From: Methanomassiliicoccales archaeon
GTDB taxonomy: Archaea > Thermoplasmatota > Thermoplasmata > Methanomassiliicoccales > JAAEEP01
Assembly: GCA_013415695.1 (NCBI GenBank)
Contig: JAAEEP010000008.1
Location: 25,936-89,935, forward strand
Direction: 5' to 3'
DNA length: 64,000 nucleotides
A model generated the notes under the pieces. It saw only the letters and a program-made list of their open reading frames with translations. It was not told the DNA's origin and searched no databases. Each line of letters starts with the position of its first letter. Within the stretch, counting starts at the first letter, position 1. Shown one piece after another: positions 8,161-16,684 of this stretch. The translations under genes and the position numbers were made by a program.

Positions 8161-9279
8161 TTAGTCCCCCTGTTTGACCTTTTTGATCCTGGATGAGCCA
8201 GCCGTTTTTCCAATATCGGCGATATGCTCGCTCTCGATCATCTCCTTCTTGAGCAGCTCCTCCAGGCTCGCGAACTCCTTCTTGAGTTCCTCGGGTGTGG
8301 GGATGGGGCCCAAGATATCCTCAGCCTTACCGACGACCCTCTCTATCTCTCCGATATCGGCAATCTCCCGAGCAGGGGTCTCCCTAGAGACTCCAAGGTA
8401 CTCGGAGACTCCCTCAACCATCTTGGTCAGTTCGAAGGGTAGGAAGAATTTGGTCGATTGCCCATCTCCAAGTGATTTCACGGTGTCCAGTGAGAGTACT
8501 GTTAGGGCTTTGGAATCCAATGTGCTAGCTCCTACCGCGAGCACCCTGAGCTTTTGAGCCTCCCCCTGGGCTTGAAGGATGATCGAAAGACGCTCACCCT
8601 CGGCCTCGAGGATCTTGGCCTGCCTCACACCCTCAGCCTCAAGAATGCGGGACCGCTTCTCACCCTCAGCGTTCAGGATGGCGGCCCTCTTCTTCCCGTC
8701 CGCCTCCAATATGGCAGCCCTCCTGAGCCTCTCGGCAGAGGTCTGTGACTCCATGGCGGCCTTGACCTTCGGAGCTGGGTCGACTTCCCTTATCTCCACT
8801 GCCTCAACCTTGACTCCCCACTTGTCCGTGGCTTCGTCCAGAATGTCTCTGAGCTGTAGATTGATCTTCTCCCTGTTGGACAGTATCTCATCCAGCTCCA
8901 TGTCACCGATCAGGGACCTCAGCGTTGTCTGGGCGAGGTAGATCGTTGCGGTACGGTAGTTGGTCACCTGGAAGAATGCCTTGTTGGGATCTACTACCTT
9001 GATATAGATTATTGCGTCAACGTAAACAGGCGAGTTGTCCTTGGTAATGACTTCCTGCCTTGGAACGTCAAGGACCTGGGTCCTGAGATCGATCTTCACT
9101 ACTTCGTTGACTAGAGGTGTGACGTAGTTGAAACCTTGATCCAGTATCTTGATGTACCGTCCCAGCCTCATATATATGCCCTGCTGGTAAGGCCTTATGA
9201 TCTTGACACCGTTGATCACGATTACCAGGACTGCTGCTATCGCGAACAGTAGTAGGGCGATTATCTCATATGCAACCAT
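8161..9279 (-). CDS. SPFH/band 7 (stomatin-like) membrane protein
   Basis: 372 residues. One N-terminal membrane helix, then the SPFH domain (RPYQQGIYMRLGRY, VDLPR-like DVPRQEVITKDN, LRSLIGDMELDEIL), then an Ala/Glu-rich coiled coil with repeated heptads of the type ILEAEGERL (~residues 175-245), and a C-terminal region with FFLPFEL. This is the stomatin/QmcA layout: oligomers that organise membrane microdomains and proteases. The partner NfeD-like protein lies 39 bases upstream in the same orientation, the usual stomatin-operon arrangement in archaea and bacteria. Confidence 0.92.
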   Translation of the reverse strand: MVAYEIIALLLFAIAAVLVIVINGVKIIRPYQQGIYMRLGRYIKILDQGFNYVTPLVNEVVKIDLRTQVLDVPRQEVITKDNSPVYVDAIIYIKVVDPNKAFFQVTNYRTATIYLAQTTLRSLIGDMELDEILSNREKINLQLRDILDEATDKWGVKVEAVEIREVDPAPKVKAAMESQTSAERLRRAAILEADGKKRAAILNAEGEKRSRILEAEGVRQAKILEAEGERLSIILQAQGEAQKLRVLAVGASTLDSKALTVLSLDTVKSLGDGQSTKFFLPFELTKMVEGVSEYLGVSRETPAREIADIGEIERVVGKAEDILGPIPTPEELKKEFASLEELLKKEMIESEHIADIGKTAGSSRIKKVKQGD

Positions 9280-9318
9280 TCATTGCCCTCCTTATCGTGG
9301 AGGATCACACGAAGGGGT

Positions 9319-9771
9319 TCAATCCCCTAATTCCTCGACCTTGACATGGACGCCCTCGCTGCTCTTGACCACCACTCTCTTCCCTACTTGGATGACGGTC
9401 TCTGCAGTGGCACTCCATGTATCATTCTCTATCATCACCTTTCCCTTCAGGCTATCCGGCTCAATCTCCCTTGTTACCAAACCCTGCTTCCCCAGCAAGG
9501 AGGAGGCGACGGTTGTTTCAGGAGGAGCCGTTGGCGCCAACCTCTGGTATCCCTTGATGGTGAGAAGGGTGAGGGGGATCAGTATTATCGCTACTACTAC
9601 GGGGGCCCACCAGCTTGTCAGCAGGTCTGGCTCGATCAGCCCTATGGCTCCCAGTATCAGAAGGACGGTTCCCGGGACGATTAGGAATGTTCCTGGAGAA
9701 GCGGCTTCCGCTATCAAGAGGATGACACCGATGACTATGAATGCCAAGGCCAATATCTGAGTGAGATCCAT
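9319..9771 (-). CDS. NfeD-like membrane protein
   Basis: 150 residues when started at the ATG at 9771; the longer open frame adds an unlikely hydrophobic stretch. Three or four membrane segments (residues ~5-75, including a GVILLIAEAASPG motif typical of NfeD) precede a C-terminal OB-fold domain (LLGKQGLVTREIEPDSLKGKV ... ESSEGVHVKVEEL-like end). This is the short NfeD form lacking the ClpP-like protease domain. It is encoded just before the SPFH protein, with which NfeD proteins interact. Confidence 0.85.
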   Translation of the reverse strand: MDLTQILALAFIVIGVILLIAEAASPGTFLIVPGTVLLILGAIGLIEPDLLTSWWAPVVVAIILIPLTLLTIKGYQRLAPTAPPETTVASSLLGKQGLVTREIEPDSLKGKVMIENDTWSATAETVIQVGKRVVVKSSEGVHVKVEELGD

Positions 9772-9896
9772 TGTAATTACTAACATAGACCTTCGCCTAT
9801 TTGGAATTATTTGAGGATGACAATAATTCTTGGATGGAGTTATTAAAATGGTTAAGAAAACGTACAAATAGGAAAACAATAGCATTGAAAGGAACA

Positions 9897-10628
9897 TTAC
9901 TTGGGTAATGGTCCTACCGAGCTCATATATAGCACGCTTTCCTCAACTCCATCAACTTCTATGATTGAGTTGACCTCGTCATCGTAGAGCGCTCCGATCT
10001 GGCAACTTCCCATTCCCAGACCAGTACATGCCAGCGCGAGGTTTTCAGCAATGTGACCACTGTCCAGATACATGTACCTGTACCCTCTCTGCTTGTACTT
10101 CCACTTTGACCTCTCAAAGAACGCTGTCCATATCAAGACCACTGCGGCATCCAAGCACATCCTCTGATCAAGTGCGGCCAAGGCGATATCCTTGCCAAAG
10201 TTGCCCAACTGAAGCACCTCCAGTGCGTGACGCCTTACATTATAGTGGTACACACCCTGCTCCAATCCATCCACACGGTTCACGATAATATAGGTTTCAA
10301 TGGGGTACAAGGCGCCAGCTGAGGGAGCCGTCCTGAATTCGTTTCCCTCCTCGGTTTTTTCTATACCATTAGATGCCCAAAGCAGAAAGGAAAGCTCCTC
10401 CCTCGATATGGGACGTTTTGAGTAATTCCTCACGCTTCTCCTACTCTTTATCGCGTCGCTGAGAGAAATTGTGCAAATGTCATCCGGATGATACAGTTCG
10501 ATCTTATGGGCATTGGGGTATTCCTTGTACGGGCTGGGTTGTGTCCTCCTATCCAAGTACCCTCCAGGAAGACTGTCTCTGAAATACTTGGTAGCTTGCT
10601 GGAACCGATCGCCATCACCATCGGGCAT
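9897..10628 (-). CDS. SagB-type FMN oxidoreductase (nitroreductase fold)
   Basis: 243 residues from the ATG at 10628, which has a good ribosome binding site (GAGGTG). The nitroreductase-fold hallmarks of the SagB/ThcOx family are present: RRSVRNYSKRPIS near the N-terminus, FRTAPSAGALYPIETY, and DSGHIAENLALACTGLGMGSC. SagB proteins oxidise azolines in ribosomal peptide modification, but stand-alone relatives are common in archaea and their substrates are mostly unknown. No cyclodehydratase (YcaO) or precursor peptide was seen nearby, so a role in peptide modification is not supported. Flanked by ferritin upstream and NfeD downstream on the same strand. Confidence 0.85.
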   Translation of the reverse strand: MPDGDGDRFQQATKYFRDSLPGGYLDRRTQPSPYKEYPNAHKIELYHPDDICTISLSDAIKSRRSVRNYSKRPISREELSFLLWASNGIEKTEEGNEFRTAPSAGALYPIETYIIVNRVDGLEQGVYHYNVRRHALEVLQLGNFGKDIALAALDQRMCLDAAVVLIWTAFFERSKWKYKQRGYRYMYLDSGHIAENLALACTGLGMGSCQIGALYDDEVNSIIEVDGVEESVLYMSSVGPLPK

Positions 10629-10757
10629 AGTGGTACACCTCAGGAGTAGTATTGTTCTCACCATCCTATATGTTTCCATTCTACCTTTTAGTGAGATTGA
10701 AAGTACTATCAACGAAAAAATTGCAAAAGGGTTCCTTTTTTAGGAATCCCTTGGAGA

Positions 10758-11270
10758 TCACTCCTTCTTCGCCGGGACGATCTTGTGTGGTCTGCTGGCC
10801 AGATCCCTGTCCAGCATGAACAATCCCGGACCATCATCACAGACCATAGCTGCCTTGGCCACTAGGTCCCTGGCGTTTGCCTCCTCCTCCACCTGCTCCT
10901 TGACGAACCATAGGAGAAACTCATGGGCTGCATGGTCTTTGACCTCGATCGATAGGTCAACCAACTTGTTGATCAATCCGGTGACCTTCTTCTCGTGAGC
11001 CTGCTGGTGCTCGAAGGCGGCAAGTGGGGAATCCCACTTCAGCTGTGAACCCTCGATGGATGTCAGTATTACCCTTCCCCCTTGGTCTACGATGAAGTCG
11101 TAGAACTTCATTCCATGTTGCAGCTCCTCCTGGGCCTGGACCATCATCCAGTTGGCAAACCCAGGTAAGTTGATGGAGTGGAAGTAGGCATTCATTGCCA
11201 AGTACAGGTATGACGAGTACAACTCAGCGTTGAGCTGCTCGTTGAAAGCCCTCTCAATCCTATCATTCAT
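10758..11270 (-). CDS. ftn: Ferritin (non-heme)
   Basis: 170 residues, the usual ferritin length. Ferroxidase-centre residues are recognisable in EQLNAELYSSYLYLAM, QEELQHGMKFYDF and EEEANARDLV. It would assemble as a 24-mer cage that oxidises and stores iron in the cytoplasm. Start ATG at 11270 has a strong ribosome binding site (AGGAGG) ten bases upstream, and a good TATA box lies 83 bases upstream. Followed on the same strand by the SagB-like oxidoreductase after a 129-base gap. Confidence 0.95.
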   Translation of the reverse strand: MNDRIERAFNEQLNAELYSSYLYLAMNAYFHSINLPGFANWMMVQAQEELQHGMKFYDFIVDQGGRVILTSIEGSQLKWDSPLAAFEHQQAHEKKVTGLINKLVDLSIEVKDHAAHEFLLWFVKEQVEEEANARDLVAKAAMVCDDGPGLFMLDRDLASRPHKIVPAKKE

Positions 11271-11350
11271 ATCAGTTCAACCTCCTATATTGAGTGTCAA
11301 AACTCCGGGTACCGGGGTCGATCTCAATCCATCAATTTCTATGGAAACTC

Positions 11351-11364
11351 TTGTTATTTATACA
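11351..11364 (-). promoter_or_regulatory. TATA box for ferritin
   Basis: On the minus strand the sequence reads TGTATAAATAACAA, a close match to the archaeal TATA consensus. The predicted start of transcription near 11330 gives a leader of ~60 bases containing AGGAGG. The leader also carries a short inverted repeat (GAGT ... ACTC), which could be an operator; that is only a suggestion. Confidence 0.6.
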
Positions 11365-11628
11365 TCAGCAGGGAACAGCTTCATTCATTTCTTGTACCCT
11401 GGTCTCATAGGAATCTTGATTTCGCCTACCCGCCCAGTGAGTGAGGGACACGGCATGAATATGAGCAGTTGCTAGGCTTCGAGGGACTAGGTGGAGACCG
11501 AGTACTAGGACTGGTGGTTCTGCCACAAGAAGACGGGGAATCTTCAGAGCTGGATGGGGGCTTTCCCTTTTTTTCAGTTCGAGAGAATTACTTATCAATG
11601 ATTGCAGCACGATTGAACGCCTTTACTG
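11365..11628. other. Intergenic region without recognisable gene
   Basis: Together with the ferritin leader this makes a ~360-base gap. Short open frames on both strands have no recognisable product and no supporting ribosome binding site. No tRNA-like or repeat structure was seen. It may include the 3' end of the GrpB-like transcript. Confidence 0.5.
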
Positions 11629-12159
11629 TCACCGCCCATCTTGGGAGCGCCTTGCCTTCTCCACGATTGATTTGATAAATTTGTCTTTTCCAGCCCAATA
11701 CCCTTCACGATCTTCCCTGAACCGCTTCGCCAGTTCTCTCTTTAGGTCCACGTACTCCTCGAAGGCATCCCTGTTAGCGATGAGATAATCCCGGAATAAG
11801 ATATGCTCCCAGTATTGTTTGGTGTCATGTAAGATGAAATGAAGATGATGGGTCCTTGGCATTCCCTTCATGAAGTAGATCCGTTCAGGCTCATCCTCCT
11901 GCTCCTGATAGATGTACCCAAGTGGTCCGACCCTCTCAATGTAGACGTATGGGCTGCTCTGCTCCTTCACGCAAATCATTATGTCGATCACCGGCTTTGC
12001 GGACATCCCAGGAATTGAGGTGCTTCCCACGTGCTGGATCGCAATTATCAGTCCGCTCAAGGCCCTCTCAAGCAACTTCCTCTCTTCGTTGAAGAGGTCC
12101 CTCCATCTGGGGTCGTATTCCACGACTTCCACCACATCCCTTGGATCATCTAGACTCAT
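11629..12159 (-). CDS. GrpB/UPF0157 family nucleotidyltransferase-like protein
   Basis: 176 residues from the ATG at 12159; longer readings would run into the divergent gene and add unrelated sequence. Family motifs: VEYDPRWRDLFNEE at the N-terminus, the nucleotidyltransferase-like HVGSTSIPGMSAKPVIDI with the two acidic positions, then THHLHFILHD and HILFRDYLIANRDA. Members are found singly across bacteria and archaea; biochemical roles are poorly defined (some are fused to dephospho-CoA kinase). Divergent from the radical SAM gene across ~85 bases. Confidence 0.88.
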   Translation of the reverse strand: MSLDDPRDVVEVVEYDPRWRDLFNEERKLLERALSGLIIAIQHVGSTSIPGMSAKPVIDIMICVKEQSSPYVYIERVGPLGYIYQEQEDEPERIYFMKGMPRTHHLHFILHDTKQYWEHILFRDYLIANRDAFEEYVDLKRELAKRFREDREGYWAGKDKFIKSIVEKARRSQDGR

Positions 12160-12243
12160 AGGACCAATACACCCATTGCTCAAGTCATTGAGAATATTGG
12201 TAGCTACAGAAATAAAGAATCGTTGGATAATCCAGAATGTAAT

Positions 12244-13209
12244 ATGGTTCCATTTATATATGGAATCGCGATTGGGAATGCTATGGCCCTTTTCACCCTG
12301 GGTCAGATGGCCTATTACGCTGGCTGGTTCCTGAAAAGCAAGGTGGGGGTAAGAAGACCACTGGTTCTCACGATGGTGGTCACATACCACTGCAACCTTG
12401 ACTGTGAACACTGTCTCATTCATGACAATCTGGAGAACATACCTGAACCTCACTCCATTTCCTACGAGGACGCGTTGGATGAGATGCGTTCTTTCTACGA
12501 TCAGGGATCGCGTATCCTTTTCTTCGAGGGAGGCGAGCCCACCATCTGGAAAGACGGCGATAAGAGGCTTTCAGATCTGATCAAGGCTGGAAAGCAAATG
12601 GGATACTATGTGACCGGGTACACGACGAATGGGACGAACGTGATATTCGACGACAGCGATGTGATCTCGGTCAGTCTCGATGGACCCAGGGAGATACACG
12701 ACAAGATCAGAGCCCCAGGGGTCTTCGATGATCTCATGAAGAACCTGGAGGGCATTGAACATCCCAACATCTTTGCCAATATGGTGGTGAACAGGACCAA
12801 CATCGATTATGTGGAAGAGACTGTGGGTTTGGTGGCGAATAGTGGGAAAATTCAGGGAATCATGTTGAACTTCCTCACGCCGCCGCCAAAGGAGATAGCG
12901 CTCTCGCTTGATGAGAAGAAGAAGGTAGTCGAGCTTGCCCTTGGTTTAAAGAAAAAGGGCTTGCCAATACTTAACACCACCAAGGCTCTGGAGGAGATGC
13001 TCATAGAGGACTATGAAACATTATGTCCTCACTGGATGTCAGCATTCGTGACGCCCGACGGAACCAAGTTCTACGGTTGCCCTTTCGTTGGAAGCGAATC
13101 CTGTAAGGAATGCGGATTCGATGCGGTCAGGGAGTACAGGCTCATCACAAAGGGGAGTTATTCAGCCATCACGCAAATGTCAAAACGGTTCGCGCTATCA
13201 AGGCAATGA
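12244..13209 (+). CDS. Radical SAM protein with N-terminal membrane-associated segment
   Basis: About 321 residues from the ATG at 12244. A hydrophobic N-terminus (~residues 1-30) could anchor it to the membrane. The cluster motif is CNLDCEHC (CX3CX2C), followed by FFEGGEPT and a TTNGT strand typical of the radical SAM barrel; the C-terminus has four cysteines (LCPHW, YGCPFVG, SCKECGF) that could hold an auxiliary cluster. The arrangement recalls HpnH-like or SPASM-type enzymes. Convergent with, and overlapping by 41 bases, a UbiA prenyltransferase, so an isoprenoid-lipid or quinone substrate is possible. Function not assigned. Confidence 0.8.
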   Translation: MVPFIYGIAIGNAMALFTLGQMAYYAGWFLKSKVGVRRPLVLTMVVTYHCNLDCEHCLIHDNLENIPEPHSISYEDALDEMRSFYDQGSRILFFEGGEPTIWKDGDKRLSDLIKAGKQMGYYVTGYTTNGTNVIFDDSDVISVSLDGPREIHDKIRAPGVFDDLMKNLEGIEHPNIFANMVVNRTNIDYVEETVGLVANSGKIQGIMLNFLTPPPKEIALSLDEKKKVVELALGLKKKGLPILNTTKALEEMLIEDYETLCPHWMSAFVTPDGTKFYGCPFVGSESCKECGFDAVREYRLITKGSYSAITQMSKRFALSRQ

Positions 13210-14152
13210 CCACAAGAATCTCCGTGCCAACCGCAACCTTCAATATTTCTGGCACTGGCCTGACAAGCCTAAGCTCGTCATCCCGGTTCCTAAGGTATCT
13301 TACCGTTCTCACAGCGGCAGGCAGTGTCAGGAAAACCACGATGTAAGTAAGGTCGAAGACCAGAAGCATTCCGACTAGCAGGTAGAGAAGAATCAGAAGT
13401 AACTCGATGATTCTCACCACCTTATCTAGCCCGAATATCACGCAAAGATTCCGCTCTCCTGATTCTTTATGTGCTTCGTAACCGGTCATCTCGTCAACGA
13501 TGCGGACCAGACCCACAGCAAGACCTATACAGACCGATATCAAGACAGCTTCCCAGCTGAAATCCTGTACGATGACAAAATAGGAGAAGAACGACATGAA
13601 CGCGAAGGAGACCGCTACATCGATCTCCCCTAATCCCCTGGCCCCTAGGTTGATGGGTGGTGCGGTGTAGAAGTAGCTGAGGAAGAATCCTATGGCGCCA
13701 AGAGCGATGACCATCCACCCACCGTACATGACTATGGGTACTGCAAAGAGGACTGCCATGGTGGCTATCACCAACATGATGATCTTGCCCTGCCTCTCCG
13801 TGATAAGACCATTATCAAAGGCGTTTCCACTCCAGTAGAACTTCTCGGTGAGCACCTCTCTGGCTTGCTCGTATTCGTCCCTGTCATCAAATCGGAGCTT
13901 GTCCACTCCGCTCTTATGATCAAAGTAGTCGTTGGAGAAGTTCACGAACAGTGCCAGGAAGAACACGTCAATGGGTATGAGAGCGGCGATCAACCACTCC
14001 TGCCTAATAGTAAGGGCAAGTGCCACACCGGTGACCGAGGCCAGGACGAAGGTGATGGTGTAGCTAATACGAAGAATGTCCATCATCTTCCTTCCCAGGG
14101 ACAGTTCGTTCCCGTCTGTCTCTCCCTTTACCATCGCTGGGACTTCCTGCAT
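13169..14152 (-). CDS. UbiA family prenyltransferase
   Basis: 327 residues, about eight or nine membrane segments. The first Asp-rich motif is NDYFDHKSGVD (NXXXDXXXD) and the second is in RIVDEMTGYEAHKE; both bind the Mg-diphosphate of a prenyl donor. A YTAPPINLGARGLGE segment matches the MenA-like group. The acceptor could be a quinone ring, a glyceryl lipid (as in DGGGP synthase) or another small aromatic. It has its own TATA box and lies downstream of the LuxE-LuxC-SDR genes on the same strand. The 3' end overlaps the convergent radical SAM gene. Confidence 0.9.
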   Translation of the reverse strand: MQEVPAMVKGETDGNELSLGRKMMDILRISYTITFVLASVTGVALALTIRQEWLIAALIPIDVFFLALFVNFSNDYFDHKSGVDKLRFDDRDEYEQAREVLTEKFYWSGNAFDNGLITERQGKIIMLVIATMAVLFAVPIVMYGGWMVIALGAIGFFLSYFYTAPPINLGARGLGEIDVAVSFAFMSFFSYFVIVQDFSWEAVLISVCIGLAVGLVRIVDEMTGYEAHKESGERNLCVIFGLDKVVRIIELLLILLYLLVGMLLVFDLTYIVVFLTLPAAVRTVRYLRNRDDELRLVRPVPEILKVAVGTEILVVIALIARTVLTFA

Positions 14153-14180
14153 CTCGCTCGCCCTCCTCCACTGGCCGTTT

Positions 14181-14190
14181 GATATATAAC
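14181..14190 (-). promoter_or_regulatory. TATA box for the UbiA gene
   Basis: The minus strand reads GTTATATATC about 30 bases before the ATG at 14152. Initiation would fall near 14160, beside a purine-rich GGAGGAGGG, so the leader would be very short. Confidence 0.5.
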
Positions 14191-14229
14191 TATTTCTAGA
14201 TTATCATTTCAACCAATGAAGCATTGGCT

Positions 14230-15222
14230 TCAGAGGTAGCCATTCTCCCTGTACCAGTCAACCGTCTCCCTGAGACCGGTCTCCAGGTCGTAGATAGGAG
14301 AGAACCCTAATTCCCCTCTTGCCCTCTCTATTCTGTAGGAGCGGTCGGCGGTGACCGAGTCAACGGTGGAGGTGCGCCACATGAAGTTCTCCTTTCCTAT
14401 CAGAGCATTGAAGCCTTGTATCGGTGCCATCATGACCTTTGCGAGAGAACGAGGTATATGCATCCTGGGTGGCCTCTTTCCAAGAATCGAGGCCAGAATG
14501 GAGTAAACCTGATCATAGGTGTAGGCCCTACCCTCGGATATGATATAGGTGCGGTTTCTCGATTCCTCGTATCTATCCAAAGCCCGCAAGAAACCCTGAA
14601 CCACATCCTTGACATGAACGAACTGGACGAGGTTGTTCCCTGTGCCAACGATGAAATTAGAGGCGATGGAGTTGGCAAAGGAAGTGATGAAGTAGAATGA
14701 AACATCATCAACATTCCTCGGTCCGTATATACCCGACGGCCTCAGGATGGTGTGGTCCAATCCATTGGTCTGGAAGCTTCTCACCAAGGACTCCGCCTTC
14801 GCCTTTGACCTCCCGTATTCATAGGTAGGATTCAGCGGGGATTCCTCATCGGCGGGCGGATCATCAACTGGACCAATGGCCTCGGTGCTGCTGCAGTAGA
14901 GCACGCGTTTGACTCCGTTCTTGAGACAAGCGTTGAGCAGTTCCCGGGTGCCCTGCACGTTGATCTTCTCGTAGAGATCATCCTTGCCCATGAAAGTGTA
15001 GTAGGCGGCCAGGTGCATGACGACATCGATACCTCGGGTCGCATCTAGCATTGTTGAGGCGTCGACCAGATCAAGCATCCGCTTCTCCACGCCCAGCTCG
15101 TCAAGAAGGACCGTACTGCTAGTTCCTCGAATCGATGCCACCACATCGTATCCTCTGTCGACCATCTCCTCCACGAGATGACCTCCCAGGAAACCGGTGG
15201 CTCCAGTGACGAGTAGTTTCAA
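14230..15222 (-). CDS. Extended SDR: NAD(P)-dependent epimerase/dehydratase-type oxidoreductase
   Basis: 330 residues. The TTG at 15222 gives the classic start MKLLVTGATGFLGGHL; its ribosome binding site GGAGTGA contains the stop codon of the upstream acyl reductase. The nucleotide-binding loop is GATGFLGG, the catalytic pair is YGRSK with a preceding CSSTEA, and RPSGIYGP follows. It resembles the 3-beta-hydroxysteroid dehydrogenase and dihydroflavonol reductase branch, which reduces ketones or aldehydes or epimerises sugars. Its close coupling to LuxC/LuxE-like genes suggests it acts on the aldehyde they make, or on a later product; that is inference. Confidence 0.88.
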   Translation of the reverse strand: MKLLVTGATGFLGGHLVEEMVDRGYDVVASIRGTSSTVLLDELGVEKRMLDLVDASTMLDATRGIDVVMHLAAYYTFMGKDDLYEKINVQGTRELLNACLKNGVKRVLYCSSTEAIGPVDDPPADEESPLNPTYEYGRSKAKAESLVRSFQTNGLDHTILRPSGIYGPRNVDDVSFYFITSFANSIASNFIVGTGNNLVQFVHVKDVVQGFLRALDRYEESRNRTYIISEGRAYTYDQVYSILASILGKRPPRMHIPRSLAKVMMAPIQGFNALIGKENFMWRTSTVDSVTADRSYRIERARGELGFSPIYDLETGLRETVDWYRENGYL

Positions 15223-15227
15223 TTGAT

Positions 15228-16679
15228 TCACTCCGGTTCCAGGGGAACGTCCCTGCGATAAAGGGCGTATGTGAATAGGGAGGCCATGCTCTCACCGTCG
15301 TAGGGTTCGGCCGCGCCCCTCATGAACATGTCCTCCAATGGGACTATTCTATACACTCCGCTGAAGGTAAGTCGATCGAGCATCTTCTCCCGATTCCCTT
15401 CGGACAAGCGGAGGCCCACCGTCTGCACTTTATCCACACCAGTGTATGCAGGGTTCGTTGAGACATCGTCAACCAGCTCCGCCGCTTCCTTGACATCGCC
15501 GACGGTGATGATCTCGATGAAGCGCTTTCTGGAGTAGATGTTAAGTGAAGGATAGAATGCCACTGCATCCCTGAGAGCGCTCCTCCCCTTGGAAAGAACG
15601 ACAGTCCACATGTTGGAAACTTTATTGGAGGCACGAACTGCGGATCCCTTGAACTGAAGGTATCTTCTCGCGCTCTGGAGGAGGAAAGCGGCGTCTTGTT
15701 CCATCCTCATCCCGAAATCAGCCCCTAGGTCATCAAGCTCCTTGGCCACCATGGAAACGAATTCTCTTGCTTTCTCATGATCGCCAATGAAGACTGCCGA
15801 TGTGGGTGAGGAACAGAGCTGCTGGTCATATAGAACAATATTGAGAGCCAGTCCCGCTGCGGTGTCGCGGTTTACAGACCCTTCATCAACGATGGCGATC
15901 CCGGTGAGTGGGCCGTTTACGAAATAAGCAGGATGATGGGGGTTGGAACAGAGCTTCAGTCCAACCTCTCCACGGGCTGGTTCTCCTCCCCAGAAGTTCA
16001 CCACGCCGAGATTGCCCTCGGACAGCAGATAATCGAGAGACGGACTGTCATGGGAGAAGTGACTTATCACCAAGGATCTCGCAATAGCCCTTCCCGCCTC
16101 CGTGTCAACCTTGCCGAGAAGACTCATTACCTCAACAATGGCCTCATAGTTCGCCAGGGAGGGTTTTAGCAGGGTGAGGTTTCCAGTCATGAGGGAGACA
16201 ACCGTAGGTATGAGGGGAGGGATGATGGAGTTTCCAGATGAGATTATCAATACGGGGCCAGCCGGGACCTGACGTATGAACTCACCACCACCCATATCGA
16301 CGAAGGAATCCAATGCATGGATGCCCTGAGGAAGAGATAGATCAAGGTTCCTTCTGATGTTCTCCGCGCTAAGGACCTCTCCGATGAAGGAGAATTCCAC
16401 CTCCATGAGATCACGATCATATCCAGTGCTACTGGCCAGTGAAGTTGCTAGCCCTCCAAGATCTCCTGAATCAAGCCGGGACTGCCACAGCTTTCCCATC
16501 TCTCCGATGACCTTCAACCTCTCTTCTATCGTGAACCGGGAGAGACTTCTTTGTGTCTCCTTCTCTTTGGATAGTATGGCCTTCAGACTTTTGACATCAA
16601 TTTCCCGCACCGTGCGGGACCCCAAGGAGCGCTCCTCCGTGGTGAAATCCGTTCCGGGACAATAGGGTTCGGTGGTCAT
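15228..16679 (-). CDS. LuxC-like acyl-CoA/acyl-protein reductase
   Basis: 483 residues from the ATG at 16679, which follows AAGGAGTGA at the end of luxE. The fold is that of aldehyde dehydrogenase. The likely nucleophile is Cys289 in DQQLCSSPTS, the LuxC signature, and the nucleotide-binding region includes SGNSIIPPLIP. LuxC takes an acyl group as a thioester and reduces it with NADPH to a long-chain aldehyde. It sits between a LuxE-like acyl-protein synthetase and an SDR with five-base gaps, so all three should be made together. No luciferase (LuxA/B) is present, so light production is not implied. Confidence 0.88.
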   Translation of the reverse strand: MTTEPYCPGTDFTTEERSLGSRTVREIDVKSLKAILSKEKETQRSLSRFTIEERLKVIGEMGKLWQSRLDSGDLGGLATSLASSTGYDRDLMEVEFSFIGEVLSAENIRRNLDLSLPQGIHALDSFVDMGGGEFIRQVPAGPVLIISSGNSIIPPLIPTVVSLMTGNLTLLKPSLANYEAIVEVMSLLGKVDTEAGRAIARSLVISHFSHDSPSLDYLLSEGNLGVVNFWGGEPARGEVGLKLCSNPHHPAYFVNGPLTGIAIVDEGSVNRDTAAGLALNIVLYDQQLCSSPTSAVFIGDHEKAREFVSMVAKELDDLGADFGMRMEQDAAFLLQSARRYLQFKGSAVRASNKVSNMWTVVLSKGRSALRDAVAFYPSLNIYSRKRFIEIITVGDVKEAAELVDDVSTNPAYTGVDKVQTVGLRLSEGNREKMLDRLTFSGVYRIVPLEDMFMRGAAEPYDGESMASLFTYALYRRDVPLEPE

Positions 16680-16684
16680 GGCAT

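Noticed and set aside
9897..10628. RiPP azole biosynthesis cluster
   Set aside because: SagB-like protein alone; no YcaO, SagC or precursor peptide nearby.
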